NCBI GenBank assembly: GCA_024680365.1
Contig: JAILCN010000012.1
Coordinates: forward strand, 1 to 60,953
DNA from: Solobacterium sp.
GTDB taxonomy: Bacteria > Bacillota_I > Bacilli_A > Erysipelotrichales > Erysipelotrichaceae
DNA length: 60,953 nucleotides
Reading direction: 5' to 3'
Shown here: positions 23,146 through 32,245 of the stretch, in pieces
How the letters are laid out: each line of letters begins with the position of its first letter
Position numbering within the stretch: the stretch's first letter is position 1
Translations under genes and position numbers: made by a program
The notes under the pieces: model-generated
Databases searched by the model: none
Seen by the model: only the letters and a program-made list of their open reading frames with translations
What the model was told of the DNA's origin: nothing

Positions 23146-24585
23146 ATGGAATTCGACCTCACAAAAAAGTACTGCTATTACTTCAAGAAGATCACAGAGA
23201 TCCCGCATGGTTCAGGAAATGAAAAAGCCCTGAGCGACTACATTGCCGGCTTCGGCAGATCAAAAGGCTTCACAGTTTTTCAGGATGAATTTCACAATGT
23301 GATCATCGACAAACCGGCATCCGCCGGCTGTGAAAACGCTGAACCGCTGATCCTGCAGGCCCATATCGACATGGTCTGTGAAAAGAACAAGGGCGTCGAA
23401 CATGATTTTGAAAAGGATCCTCTGGATCTTTACGTTGATGAAGACGGCTGGCTGCATGCGAAAGGAACGACGCTCGGTGCGGACGACGGCACAGGCGCTG
23501 CGTACATGATGGCGATCCTCGACGACGATACGCTGAAGAATCCGCCGCTTTCCTGCATCTTTACCGTCATGGAAGAGATCGGCCTGGTCGGTGCTTCAAA
23601 GCTGAAAAAAGAAAACATTCACGGAAAACGTCTGATCAACCTGGACGGCGGCGGTGAGACAGTGACCTGCACGACTTCGGCAGGCGGCTGCCGGGCAGAG
23701 ATCTTCTTCCCGTTTGAAGCACAGGCAAATGACAGACCTGCATATCTGCTCGGCGTAAGAGACCTCAAAGGCGGACACTCCGGCGGAAAGATCCATGAAG
23801 AGCTGGGCAATGCCAATATCATTGCCGCAAGGATCCTGAAAGAAGCGTCCCTTGCCGGCATCGATCTTTCGCTTTCTTCCTTTACCGGCGGACTGAAATA
23901 CAATGCGATCCCGCGTGAAGCAGACATCGTATTTGTTTCAGAAGATGCCTTTGAAAAGATTCAGGCAGTGATCGGTGAGATCACCGCGAAGATCGCGAAA
24001 GAACTCGAATTCAGCGATGCGGGATTCCGTGTCCTGCTGGAAAAAACAGATGCGGAAACTGTTCTGAACAAAAATGATTCCGACAGATTCCTGAACTACA
24101 TGTTCCTGATGCCCAACGGCTTCCGTCACCGTTCAATGGCAGTCGAAGGTCTGACGACAGCTTCCCTGAACGCCGGCGTCGTGCATACAAAGGAGAACTG
24201 CTTTGTCATTGACGATCTGATCAGAAGCGCTCTGGCAAGCGACACAGACCTGCTTATTGAGCAGCTGGAAACACTCGGCGGACTGCTTGGCGTCACCGTC
24301 AAGATCGGTGAACGCTACGGCGGCTGGGCATATGTGGAAAAATCCCCGATGCGTGACATCCTGGCTTCAGTCGTAGAAAGCAAAGGCAAAGAGCTGAAAT
24401 ACAGAGCCTCACACGGCGGTCTGGAATGCGGGATCTTCAAGGCTGTGATCCCGGAAATGGATATCATCACCTACGGTCCGATCGCGGAAGGCGCGCACAC
24501 ACCGGATGAAAAGCTGGATCTGGCTTCCTTTGACAGATCCTATGATATCCTCTGCGATGTGGTCCGTGCCTGCGCCGAACAGTAA
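23146..24585 (+). CDS. pepD: Aminoacyl-histidine dipeptidase (M20 family)
   Basis: Cytoplasmic zinc dipeptidase that splits dipeptides such as carnosine. The M20 pattern is complete: QAHIDMVCEKN (first His-x-Asp), GTTLGADDGTGAA (bridging Asp), MEEIGLVGA (catalytic and metal Glu), later GGHSGGKIHEELGN and the C-terminal metal His in EGAHTPDE. Residues GNEKALSDYIAGF are typical of the PepD subfamily. AAAGGAG precedes the ATG. 479 residues. It lies downstream of an intrinsic terminator, so it may be controlled by read-through from the Pho-box-like promoter. Confidence 0.95.
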   Translation: MEFDLTKKYCYYFKKITEIPHGSGNEKALSDYIAGFGRSKGFTVFQDEFHNVIIDKPASAGCENAEPLILQAHIDMVCEKNKGVEHDFEKDPLDLYVDEDGWLHAKGTTLGADDGTGAAYMMAILDDDTLKNPPLSCIFTVMEEIGLVGASKLKKENIHGKRLINLDGGGETVTCTTSAGGCRAEIFFPFEAQANDRPAYLLGVRDLKGGHSGGKIHEELGNANIIAARILKEASLAGIDLSLSSFTGGLKYNAIPREADIVFVSEDAFEKIQAVIGEITAKIAKELEFSDAGFRVLLEKTDAETVLNKNDSDRFLNYMFLMPNGFRHRSMAVEGLTTASLNAGVVHTKENCFVIDDLIRSALASDTDLLIEQLETLGGLLGVTVKIGERYGGWAYVEKSPMRDILASVVESKGKELKYRASHGGLECGIFKAVIPEMDIITYGPIAEGAHTPDEKLDLASFDRSYDILCDVVRACAEQ

Positions 24586-24603
24586 AAGCAAACAGAAAGT
24601 GAG

Positions 24604-24630
24604 ACTGCCGCATCTTTTGCGGCAGTTTTC
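24604..24630 (+). terminator. pepD terminator
   Basis: CTGCCGC / GCGGCAG stem with loop ATCTTTT followed by TTTTC. A TATAAT at 24634-24639 right after it may serve the next gene. Confidence 0.85.
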
Positions 24631-24673
24631 TAGTATAATGAAAAACGTATAAAGTGAATAAACGGAGGGCTCT

Positions 24674-25972
24674 ATGAAAACAAGACAAGCAGTGGTTGAA
24701 CAGGGAATTCTGGAAGGTGAGGAACGGAGCGGATATGTGATCTTCCGCGGTGTTCCGTATGCCAAGCCTCCGGTGGAAGACCTTCGTTTCAAAGCCCCTC
24801 GCCCGGCAGAAAAATGGGACGGCGTCAGACAGGCTCTGACCTTTCCTCCGCAGTGCCCGCAGCCTAATATGCACGAAGGCTTCTACGGCGCGGAATTCTA
24901 TAACGATCTTGCCTATCCGCTTCCGGAACAGAGCGAAGACTGCCTGTATCTGAATATCTGGGCACCGGCAGATAAAAAACCGGGCGGATACCCGGTCGCC
25001 ATGTGGCTGCACGGCGGCGCATTCGATCATGGTTTCTCCAGTGAGATGGAATTTGACGGTGCTGCCTTCGCCATGCGCGGCGTAGTACTGGTAACGATCA
25101 ATTACCGCGTCGGCGTATTCGGGTTCATGGCGCATGAAGATCTCAGAAGAGAAGATGTCAATAAATCCACAGGCAACTGGGGCATCCTGGATCAGATCTT
25201 TGCCCTGCGGTGGCTGCGCAAAAACATCAGCGCATTCGGCGGCGATCCCGACCGGATCACAGTGTTTGGCCAGAGTGCCGGAGCGATGAGCGCTCAGACG
25301 CTGATCACATCTCCGCTGACAAGAGGCATGATCCACAGCGCGATCCTGCAGAGCGGCGGCGGATACAACAACGGTCTGATCAGAGACATCACGACCGACC
25401 AGGCGATCGCGACCGGAAGAAAGATCATGAAACTGGCCGGCGCAGATACACTGCGCGAGCTCCGCTATATGCCGGCGCAGAAGCTGGTGGATCTTCTGCC
25501 GGAATTATACAAGGACAGCGGCGGACTTGCCTTCGGACCGGTGAAAGACGGCTGGATCCTGAGTGACGGCTTTAACGAAAGCATTGAAAACAATGAGATC
25601 CATGATATTCCCTACATGCTCGGCTGCACGTCGGAAGACATTGCCTTTGACGGCAGAAAGGGCAGGGAGAGCGGTCTGTATCTCGGCGATCTCGCCTTTG
25701 CGGACAAGCGCGCAGAGATGAGCGATGAGAAAGTCTTCGTCTACTATTTCGCAAGAAAACTGCCGGGAGACGAAGCAGGCGCATTCCATTCCAGTGAGCT
25801 CTGGTATATGTTCGGAACGCTGGACAGATGCTGGCGGCCGATGACCAGACAGGATTACCGGCTTTCCAGTCTGATGCTGGACTGCTGGACCAACTTCATG
25901 AAATACGGCGATCCCGGCAACGGCTGGAAGGCATACGACCGGGAAAGCAGATTCGTCAGAACATTTATGTAA
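24674..25972 (+). CDS. Type B carboxylesterase
   Basis: Alpha/beta hydrolase of the carboxylesterase/lipase family. The oxyanion motif is in MWLHGGAF, the nucleophile serine in FGQSAGAMS (GxSxG form GQSAG), and the N-terminal EDCLYLNIWAP is typical. At 432 residues it is shorter than the usual ~500 and lacks a signal peptide, so it is an intracellular esterase of unknown substrate. GGAGG lies before the ATG. Single-gene unit with a terminator on each side. Confidence 0.9.
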   Translation: MKTRQAVVEQGILEGEERSGYVIFRGVPYAKPPVEDLRFKAPRPAEKWDGVRQALTFPPQCPQPNMHEGFYGAEFYNDLAYPLPEQSEDCLYLNIWAPADKKPGGYPVAMWLHGGAFDHGFSSEMEFDGAAFAMRGVVLVTINYRVGVFGFMAHEDLRREDVNKSTGNWGILDQIFALRWLRKNISAFGGDPDRITVFGQSAGAMSAQTLITSPLTRGMIHSAILQSGGGYNNGLIRDITTDQAIATGRKIMKLAGADTLRELRYMPAQKLVDLLPELYKDSGGLAFGPVKDGWILSDGFNESIENNEIHDIPYMLGCTSEDIAFDGRKGRESGLYLGDLAFADKRAEMSDEKVFVYYFARKLPGDEAGAFHSSELWYMFGTLDRCWRPMTRQDYRLSSLMLDCWTNFMKYGDPGNGWKAYDRESRFVRTFM

Positions 25973-25979
25973 CACAGAA

Positions 25980-26003
25980 GACCGGCCCAGAACCGGTTTT
26001 TTA
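25980..26003 (+). terminator. Terminator of the esterase gene
   Basis: ACCGG / CCGGT stem with loop CCCAGAA followed by TTTTTT. Confidence 0.8.
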
Positions 26004-26072
26004 TTTATCTTAATAAAAACAAATACCGCAGACCCTGAAAGAATGGTATGATGCAGTCAGGAGGAATTTATC

Positions 26073-26381
26073 ATGAAGAAAATCGTTCTTTTCTGTGCCG
26101 GAGGCATGTCCACATCATTACTCGTCAACAAGATGAAGGAAGCAGCAGCTGCGAAGGGTGCTGAATACGACATCGCTGCTTACGGTCTTTCCGAAGTTGA
26201 CAACAAGGGACCCGAGGCTGACTGCATTCTGCTTGGACCGCAGGTTCGTTACGCAGAGAAAAAGATCCAGGGAATGTTCCCGGACAAACCCATCACTTTC
26301 ATTGAAATGAGAGTCTATGGAATGATGGACGGCAAAGGCGCGCTGGAAATTGCCGAGAAGGCAATGGCGGCTAAAAAATAA
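26073..26381 (+). CDS. PTS lactose/cellobiose-type IIB component
   Basis: Carries phosphate on a cysteine between IIA and a membrane IIC during sugar uptake. 102 residues with the phosphorylation loop FCAGGMSTSLLVNKM (Cys8) and DCILLGPQVRYAEKKI, the normal length for a free-standing IIB. AGGAGG precedes the ATG and an extended -10 (TGGTATGAT) lies near 26046. No IIA, IIC or glycosidase gene is adjacent and terminators lie on both sides, so it is an orphan; it may serve several permeases or act as a regulator. Confidence 0.93.
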   Translation: MKKIVLFCAGGMSTSLLVNKMKEAAAAKGAEYDIAAYGLSEVDNKGPEADCILLGPQVRYAEKKIQGMFPDKPITFIEMRVYGMMDGKGALEIAEKAMAAKK

Positions 26382-26396
26382 TAATTCAAAGCCGGA

Positions 26397-26421
26397 AGGA
26401 ATTCGAAAGAATTCCTTTTTT
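26397..26421 (+). terminator. Terminator of the IIB gene
   Basis: AGGAATTC / GAATTCCT stem with a GAAA loop followed by T-tract. Confidence 0.85.
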
Positions 26422-26424
26422 CAT

Positions 26425-26449
26425 GAAAAAAAGCTGCTTTTCAGCAGCC
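26425..26449 (-). terminator. Terminator of the pyridoxamine kinase gene
   Basis: Minus strand GCTGC / GCAGC stem followed by seven T; it overlaps the end of the gene. Confidence 0.7.
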
Positions 26450-27271
26450 CAGCTGTTCCAGCAGATACGGGATCGCCTGTTCGAAGTTGACGCCGTAGGT
26501 GTTGTGATTTTCTTCCGCCAGCGTCAGACGGATGCTTTCTCTGACATATTCGCAGGCAATGCCGATCGCTTCATCGAACGATCTGCCTCTGACCAGAGCG
26601 CCGCACATTGTGCTTGCCCAGAGGTCGCCTGTTCCATGGAAGTGTTCCGTTTCTTCCTTTGTCTCATAGTAGAAGAAGCGGTCTTCCTGGCTGTCATACG
26701 CATAGGCGCCAAGCTTGCCGCCGCTCAGGGAAATGCCTGTCAGGACAGCTCTTCTTGTGCCCAGGGCAGTCAGCTGTTTCAGGACATCCTGTACATATGC
26801 TTCATCATAGTCTGTCAGATAGGGGATGTTTAACAGGAAGGAAGCTTCCGTCAGGTTCGGGCAGATGATATCTGCTTTCGCACAGAGGTCCTTCATGGAT
26901 GCCGCGAATTCCGGCGTGAATCCGGCGTACAGCTTTCCGTTGTCAGCCATGCACGGATCAACGATCTTCAGTGTATTCTGACCGAACTCATCAAAGAGTG
27001 CAGCGGCCAGATCAAGCTGCTCAAAGGATCCAAGATATCCTGTATAAACAGCGTCGAAGGTAATACCTTCTTTTTTCCAGTGGTCCATGATGGGACGGAT
27101 CTCAGATGTCAGATCATGGAATGTAAATCCCTGGAACATCGTATGTGTAGACAGAACGGCAGTCGGGATCACGGCTGTTTCCACACCCATTGCGGAAATC
27201 ACCGGCAGTGCTACAGTCAGGGAACATTTTCCCACACAGGAGATATCCTGCATCGTTACAATACGCTTCAT
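26441..27271 (-). CDS. Pyridoxal/pyridoxamine kinase-like protein
   Basis: ATP-dependent kinase of the ribokinase/ThiD-PdxK fold, salvaging vitamin B6. Visible are the N-terminal MQDISCVGKCSLTVALPV, the substrate pocket AVLSTHTMFQGFTFHDLT, VDPCMADNG, CPNLTEASFLL and the anion-hole motif HGTGDLWAS with the catalytic aspartate. Length (276) fits PdxY-like kinases. Divergent from the GNAT-MsrA operon. A closely related ThiD-type role is less likely given the TH-MF substrate loop. Confidence 0.85.
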   Translation of the reverse strand: MKRIVTMQDISCVGKCSLTVALPVISAMGVETAVIPTAVLSTHTMFQGFTFHDLTSEIRPIMDHWKKEGITFDAVYTGYLGSFEQLDLAAALFDEFGQNTLKIVDPCMADNGKLYAGFTPEFAASMKDLCAKADIICPNLTEASFLLNIPYLTDYDEAYVQDVLKQLTALGTRRAVLTGISLSGGKLGAYAYDSQEDRFFYYETKEETEHFHGTGDLWASTMCGALVRGRSFDEAIGIACEYVRESIRLTLAEENHNTYGVNFEQAIPYLLEQLGC

Positions 27272-27364
27272 ATTTTTTTTCTCCTCGCATGGATTATAAC
27301 CTCATCTGTTATACAATAGGTATAATCAGTCTGATAAAATAAAATAAGACCAGTCGGAGAAAAA

Positions 27365-28390
27365 ATGCTTCAGCTATTTGCGAAATCATTGAAAATTGAG
27401 AATGACAGACTGCTGCTCAGTCATGTCAGTGAAGAAGACTGCAGCGATCTCGGCGACCTGTTCGGTGAACCGCTGCCAAAGGAAAAAGCACTGTTTATGA
27501 TCCGTGCGCTGGACGCCAACCGGGAAGCCGGGAAGAAGGCAGCTCTGGCAGTCAGAGACAGAAGCAGCGGCACAGCAGCCGGCGTCATTGAGATCTGGAA
27601 TAAGAAAGATTCTATTGAGATCGGCTACCGGATCCGTCCGCAGTTCCGCCATCAGAACTACGCGAAAGACGCTGTGTATCTGCTGGTGAAATACCTGATG
27701 GAAGCGACAGACATCCGGAAGATCACCGCCGATGTCCGCCGGGGCAACGAATGGTCTGTGCGTGTCTTATCGCATAACGGCTTTGAGCTGCAGGGAGGCA
27801 GTGATGAGATCCTGCATTATGCGTACTTCCGCAGGGAGACAGATGCCTCACGGATCTTCAGACCGGAAAACGGATGGAAGATCCTGTGGTGCGCGGGCGG
27901 CTGTTTCTGGGGAACGGAGAAAGTGTTCCGGATCCTGGACGGCGTGAAAGAGACCTGCGTCGGATACGTCAACGGCAATACAGAACATCCCTGCTATGAA
28001 GATGTCAGCCGCGGCGATACCGGCTATAAGGAAGCCGTGCAGATCATCTATGATCCTGCTCTGATCACACTGGAAACGCTGATGAAGGCATTCTTTCTGT
28101 GCATTGATCCGACGGTGCAGAACCGCCAGGGAAATGATATCGGCAGTCAGTATCAGACCGGTGTGTACTATCTGGAGGAAGAAGACGGAGAGGTTCTCCG
28201 GAGAATATTTGAAGAAGAAAAAACAAAACAAGGAAGGTTCATGACAGAACTGGAGCCGGTCAGGAATTTCCAGCCCGCCGAAGAATATCATCAGAGATAT
28301 CTCGACAAACATCCATTCGGATATTGTCATATAACAAAGATTGAAATGGACGCTGTCAGAGAACTGAATAAAAAGAAGGTGAATGCATGA
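27365..28390 (+). CDS. GNAT acetyltransferase fused to peptide methionine sulfoxide reductase MsrA
   Basis: Residues ~1-155 form a RimJ-like GNAT domain (IEIGYRIRPQFRHQNYAKDA; NEWSVRVLSHNGFELQG). Residues ~170-325 are MsrA, with the catalytic Cys in CAGGCFWGTEKVF, then VGYVNGNTEHPCYEDVS, GDTGYKEAVQI and the YHQRYLDKHPFGYC tail, which holds a possible resolving cysteine. MsrA repairs S-methionine sulfoxide in oxidised proteins. One open frame joins both, so this is a real fusion or a very tight pairing. AGTCGGAG precedes the ATG. It overlaps ppk by four bases (ATGA). Confidence 0.9.
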   Translation: MLQLFAKSLKIENDRLLLSHVSEEDCSDLGDLFGEPLPKEKALFMIRALDANREAGKKAALAVRDRSSGTAAGVIEIWNKKDSIEIGYRIRPQFRHQNYAKDAVYLLVKYLMEATDIRKITADVRRGNEWSVRVLSHNGFELQGGSDEILHYAYFRRETDASRIFRPENGWKILWCAGGCFWGTEKVFRILDGVKETCVGYVNGNTEHPCYEDVSRGDTGYKEAVQIIYDPALITLETLMKAFFLCIDPTVQNRQGNDIGSQYQTGVYYLEEEDGEVLRRIFEEEKTKQGRFMTELEPVRNFQPAEEYHQRYLDKHPFGYCHITKIEMDAVRELNKKKVNA

Positions 28391-30531
28391 AGAAAGATCT
28401 TTACAAACAGGGATATACCCAGAACCGGGAACTGTCCTGGCTTCATTTTGACGACAGAGTGCTGAATGAAGCAAAGGACAAGACGGTGCCGCTGGCGGAA
28501 CGCCTGAAGTTCGTCAGTATTTTTACGTCGAACCTGACAGAATTCTTCATGGTCAGAGTCGGCAGTCTGATCGACATGGCGAAAGCCAATTACGAACATG
28601 TAGATCAGAAATCCGGAATGACACCTTCCGAACAGCTGGCAGCGATCTATCCGTTTGCCAAGCGCGTCTGCAAAAAGAGAGATGAGATCTATGCGGATCT
28701 GAAAAAGAAGATGATCAAAGCAGGCATCCATGATCTTTCGATCGCTGAATGCACGAAGAGCGAGATGAAAGATATCCGGAAATTCTTCCGGCGTCAGTGC
28801 GCGCCTCTGCTGGCTCCCCAGATCGTTGACATTCATCATCCGTTCCCGAACCTGCAGAGCGGCGTCACATATATTGCGGCGATACTGAAATACAAGAATT
28901 CCAGCAATTTCAGCTTCGTTCCGGTGCCCCGCACAGTGCCGGCAGTGATCCGCGTGGATGACGGCAGGAGCATCCGCTTCGTACATACCGAAGACATCAT
29001 TCTGGAGATGCTGCCGGAGATCTATCCGGACGCGCAGATCACGGAAGCGATGAAGATCACCGTTGCCAGAAGCGCCTATGTCGACGCTGACGACGAAGCG
29101 TTTGAAGAGATCCTCGACTACCGGAAAAAGATGCTGAAGGTACTGAAGGAAAGAAGAAAGATGAACGTGACGATGCTCGTTTGTTCCCGCAAGCCTTCCC
29201 AGCGCTTCGCGAAGTACATTCTTTCCAATCTGAAGATCACCAAGCGCGAGCTGTTTGTCTGCGATGTACCGATGGATCTGAAATACGCGTTCAGTCTCGG
29301 AAACATGCTTTCCGAAGAAGAGAAGGCGCAGTACCTCTATCCGCCGTATGAGCCAAAGCTGACACCGGCAGTCGATTTCCGCCGGAACATCTTCGATCAG
29401 GTCCAGGAAAAAGACATCCTGCTTTCCTATCCGTATGAATCGATGGAACCGTTCCTGCAGCTGCTGAAGGAAAGCGCGAATGATCCGGACGTTGTTTCGA
29501 TCAAGATCACGTTCTACCGTCTGGCGTCCCATGCAAGACTGGTCGACTATATCTGCCTGGCGGCGGAAAACGGCAAGGAGATCGATGTGCTGATCGAGCT
29601 CAAAGCACGCTTTGACGAACAGAACAACATCGACTATTCCGAGCGTCTTGAAGATGCCGGCTGCAACGTCATCTACGGGTTTGAAAAATACAAGGTACAT
29701 TCCAAGATCTGCCTGATCACCCGCGTCAGAAACGGCGAGACAAAGCATACCGTGCTTGTTTCAACCGGCAACTTCAACGAGAACACCGCGAAGCAGTATA
29801 CGGATCTCTCGCTGATGACTGCTGATGAGCGCATCGCGGCAGACGCGGTCAGCTTCTTCCAGAACATGGCCATCGGCAAGCTGGACGGAACCTATCAGTC
29901 TCTGCTGGTAGCGCCGGTATCCCTGAAACAGACGGTGATCCGTCTGATCGAGAGGGAAACAGAGAAGAAGGAAAAAGGATATATCTTTGCCAAGATCAAT
30001 GCCGCGACCGACGAGGAAGTGATCGAGAAACTGAAAGAAGCTTCCTGTGCCGGCGTAAAAGTGGAGATGATCATCCGCGGCATCTCATGCATTCTGCCGG
30101 GCATTGCAGGAAAGACGGAGAATATTTCCATCCGCTCCATCGTCGGCAGATATCTGGAACACAGCCGCATCTATATCTTCGGCAGAGAGAAAGACGAAGA
30201 GATGTATATCGCCTCGGCTGACTTCATGACCAGAAACATGGAACGCCGTGTTGAGATCGCCTGTCCGATCTATGACAGCGGCATCAGACAGCGGATCCAT
30301 GATTACGCCGATACCTATCTCAAAGACAATACCAAGGCCAGGATCCTGTATTCCAACGGCCGCTATCACAAGCTCAAAGACGGCGAAGACCCGTTCTGCG
30401 CGCAGGAATACCTGATGGAGACCGCTGTGGAAAGCGGCCAGACGATCCAGAAGGGCCCGCAGCGTCCTGCCGTTACCGCGTTCAAGACGAAATTCGAAAA
30501 AGAAAAGAAAAAGAAGAAGAAAAAGAAATGA
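28387..30531 (+). CDS. ppk1: Polyphosphate kinase 1
   Basis: Reversibly polymerises ATP gamma-phosphate into polyphosphate. 714 residues with the four-domain order of PPK1: N-terminal NRELSWLHFDDRVLNEA and LKFVSIFTSNLTEFFMVRVG, the two histidine regions KYKVHSKICLI (phospho-acceptor His) and LEHSRIYIF in the PLD-like halves, and FTSNL/STGNFNENTAKQYTD around the active site. The tail is poly-lysine. It is coupled by four-base overlaps to the GNAT-MsrA gene before it and the nucleoside kinase after it, linking phosphate storage, oxidant repair and nucleotide salvage. Confidence 0.97.
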   Translation: MKKDLYKQGYTQNRELSWLHFDDRVLNEAKDKTVPLAERLKFVSIFTSNLTEFFMVRVGSLIDMAKANYEHVDQKSGMTPSEQLAAIYPFAKRVCKKRDEIYADLKKKMIKAGIHDLSIAECTKSEMKDIRKFFRRQCAPLLAPQIVDIHHPFPNLQSGVTYIAAILKYKNSSNFSFVPVPRTVPAVIRVDDGRSIRFVHTEDIILEMLPEIYPDAQITEAMKITVARSAYVDADDEAFEEILDYRKKMLKVLKERRKMNVTMLVCSRKPSQRFAKYILSNLKITKRELFVCDVPMDLKYAFSLGNMLSEEEKAQYLYPPYEPKLTPAVDFRRNIFDQVQEKDILLSYPYESMEPFLQLLKESANDPDVVSIKITFYRLASHARLVDYICLAAENGKEIDVLIELKARFDEQNNIDYSERLEDAGCNVIYGFEKYKVHSKICLITRVRNGETKHTVLVSTGNFNENTAKQYTDLSLMTADERIAADAVSFFQNMAIGKLDGTYQSLLVAPVSLKQTVIRLIERETEKKEKGYIFAKINAATDEEVIEKLKEASCAGVKVEMIIRGISCILPGIAGKTENISIRSIVGRYLEHSRIYIFGREKDEEMYIASADFMTRNMERRVEIACPIYDSGIRQRIHDYADTYLKDNTKARILYSNGRYHKLKDGEDPFCAQEYLMETAVESGQTIQKGPQRPAVTAFKTKFEKEKKKKKKKK

Positions 30532-32189
30532 AACTGACAGTCATTCTTCCTGACGGAAAAACATTTGAAAAAGAATATGAATCCCCGGTGACAGGTGAGA
30601 TGGTACTCAAAGACCTGGAGGAAAAGCCGCAGTATGACATTCTCGGCTGCCGGCTGAACAACAAGAACCGCAGACTGACTTTTCCGATCACTGAAGACGG
30701 CACGCTGGAACTGACCGACCTCAGGGATCCCTATGCCAACATGAGCTATCAGGCATCCCTGACGCTGCTGTATCTGAAGGCCATCCATCTTGTTCTCGGC
30801 AGCGAGGCGAAGGTGACGATCGCCAATTCCCTGTCCAAGGGCCTGTTTACAAGGATCCACATCGCTGTCATCCGCAACGAGACCGCCGAAGCGATCGAGA
30901 ACAAAATGCGTGAGCTTGTCGAACAGAACATCATGATCACCGAAGACAAGTTCCAGAGAGAAGACGCTCTGAAGCTTCTGAAGCGTCTGAACATGAAGAC
31001 GGAAGCCGGCCTGTTCGAGACCGCGGAAGACCTGCACAGCGCCTACGCATGTTCCATTGACGGCGATTACAACATCTTCTATGTGCATACGCTTCCTTCC
31101 ACCGGCTACCTCCGGCTGTTCAACATCCGCCGGTACCGGAATGGAATGCTGCTGAGGTTCCCGCATCCTTCCGATCCGTCTGTCGTTCCGCCGTATGAAG
31201 AACAGCGCATGCTGTATGAATGCTTCGCGGAAGAAGCCCACTGGAAATCCCTGATGGGCGTCAAGTACGTCGCCGATCTGAACCAGAAGGTGCTGGACAA
31301 CGATTACAAAGATCTGATCATGCTGAGCGAGGCTCTGCACGAAAAGAAGATCGCGGACATTGCCGGCATGATCAAGGAAAACAAAAAACGCATCATCCTG
31401 ATCGCCGGACCGTCCTCTTCCGGCAAGACGACATTCGCCAAGCGTCTGTGCATTCAGCTGAGGGTCATCGGATTAAGACCTCTGTACCTGGGCACTGATG
31501 ACTATTTCGTCAACCGTGACGAAATGATCCCGGACGAAAACGGCAATCTTGATTTTGAAGGCCTCTCCGCAGTGGATACGTTCCTGTTTGAAACACAGAT
31601 GAATGATCTGCTGGAGGGCAGGAAAGTAGATATTCCGGAGTTCAATTTCGTGACCGGCGAAAAAGAATTTGGCAAACACATCACATCGATCGATGACTCC
31701 CAGCCGATCGTGATCGAAGGCATTCATGGTCTGAATCCGAAGCTGACCGAGGATATCTCGGATGATCAGAAGTTCAAGATCTATATCAGCCCGCTGACCC
31801 AGCTCCATATTGACCATCACCACCGTATTCCGACAACGGACGCGAGACTGCTGAGAAGACTGGTCCGCGACCACCGCACCAGAGGCAGAAGCGCAGCCGT
31901 GACACTCCACAGCTGGCCCAGCGTCAGGGCAGGGGAGGAAGTCAATATCTTCCCGTACAACAGCGAAGCAGACGTCTTCTTCAACAGCCAGTGTCTGTAT
32001 GAACTGGCGGTGCTGAAAAAGTACGCGAAGCCGCTGTTAAAGGAGATCACCCAGGATCAGCCGGAATTTGCCGAAGCACAGCGGATGCTGCAGTTTCTCA
32101 AATTCTTTGTCTCGATCGAAGACGACAGCGTGATTGCCAACAATTCCATCGTCAGGGAATTCATCGGCGGCAGCGTGCTGGTCGGCTGA
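30528..32189 (+). CDS. Nucleoside kinase with TGS-like N-terminal region
   Basis: The first ~60 residues (MKLTVILPDGKTFEKEYESP) resemble the TGS domain of threonyl-tRNA synthetase, and the next ~170 include a stretch like its second editing-type domain (YIFYVHTLPSTG-like region near 190). The C-terminal ~280 form a uridine kinase-like P-loop kinase: GPSSSGKTTFAKRL near 290, TDDYFVNRDE, DFEGLSAVDTFLF and VIEGIHGLNP. Such ThrRS-like/uridine-kinase fusions are known in Firmicutes; uridine or cytidine is the presumed substrate. It overlaps ppk by four bases. 553 residues. Confidence 0.85.
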   Translation: MKLTVILPDGKTFEKEYESPVTGEMVLKDLEEKPQYDILGCRLNNKNRRLTFPITEDGTLELTDLRDPYANMSYQASLTLLYLKAIHLVLGSEAKVTIANSLSKGLFTRIHIAVIRNETAEAIENKMRELVEQNIMITEDKFQREDALKLLKRLNMKTEAGLFETAEDLHSAYACSIDGDYNIFYVHTLPSTGYLRLFNIRRYRNGMLLRFPHPSDPSVVPPYEEQRMLYECFAEEAHWKSLMGVKYVADLNQKVLDNDYKDLIMLSEALHEKKIADIAGMIKENKKRIILIAGPSSSGKTTFAKRLCIQLRVIGLRPLYLGTDDYFVNRDEMIPDENGNLDFEGLSAVDTFLFETQMNDLLEGRKVDIPEFNFVTGEKEFGKHITSIDDSQPIVIEGIHGLNPKLTEDISDDQKFKIYISPLTQLHIDHHHRIPTTDARLLRRLVRDHRTRGRSAAVTLHSWPSVRAGEEVNIFPYNSEADVFFNSQCLYELAVLKKYAKPLLKEITQDQPEFAEAQRMLQFLKFFVSIEDDSVIANNSIVREFIGGSVLVG

Positions 32190-32198
32190 ATCTGAATC

Positions 32199-32231
32199 AA
32201 AAAATGAATGGCCGGAGAATTCCGGCCATTC
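32199..32231. terminator. Convergent terminator
   Basis: GAATGGCCGGA / TCCGGCCATTC, an 11-bp stem between convergent genes. The T-tract is on the minus strand, so it mainly serves the secreted-protein gene. Confidence 0.85.
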
Positions 32232-32245
32232 AGTGTATTTCGTGA

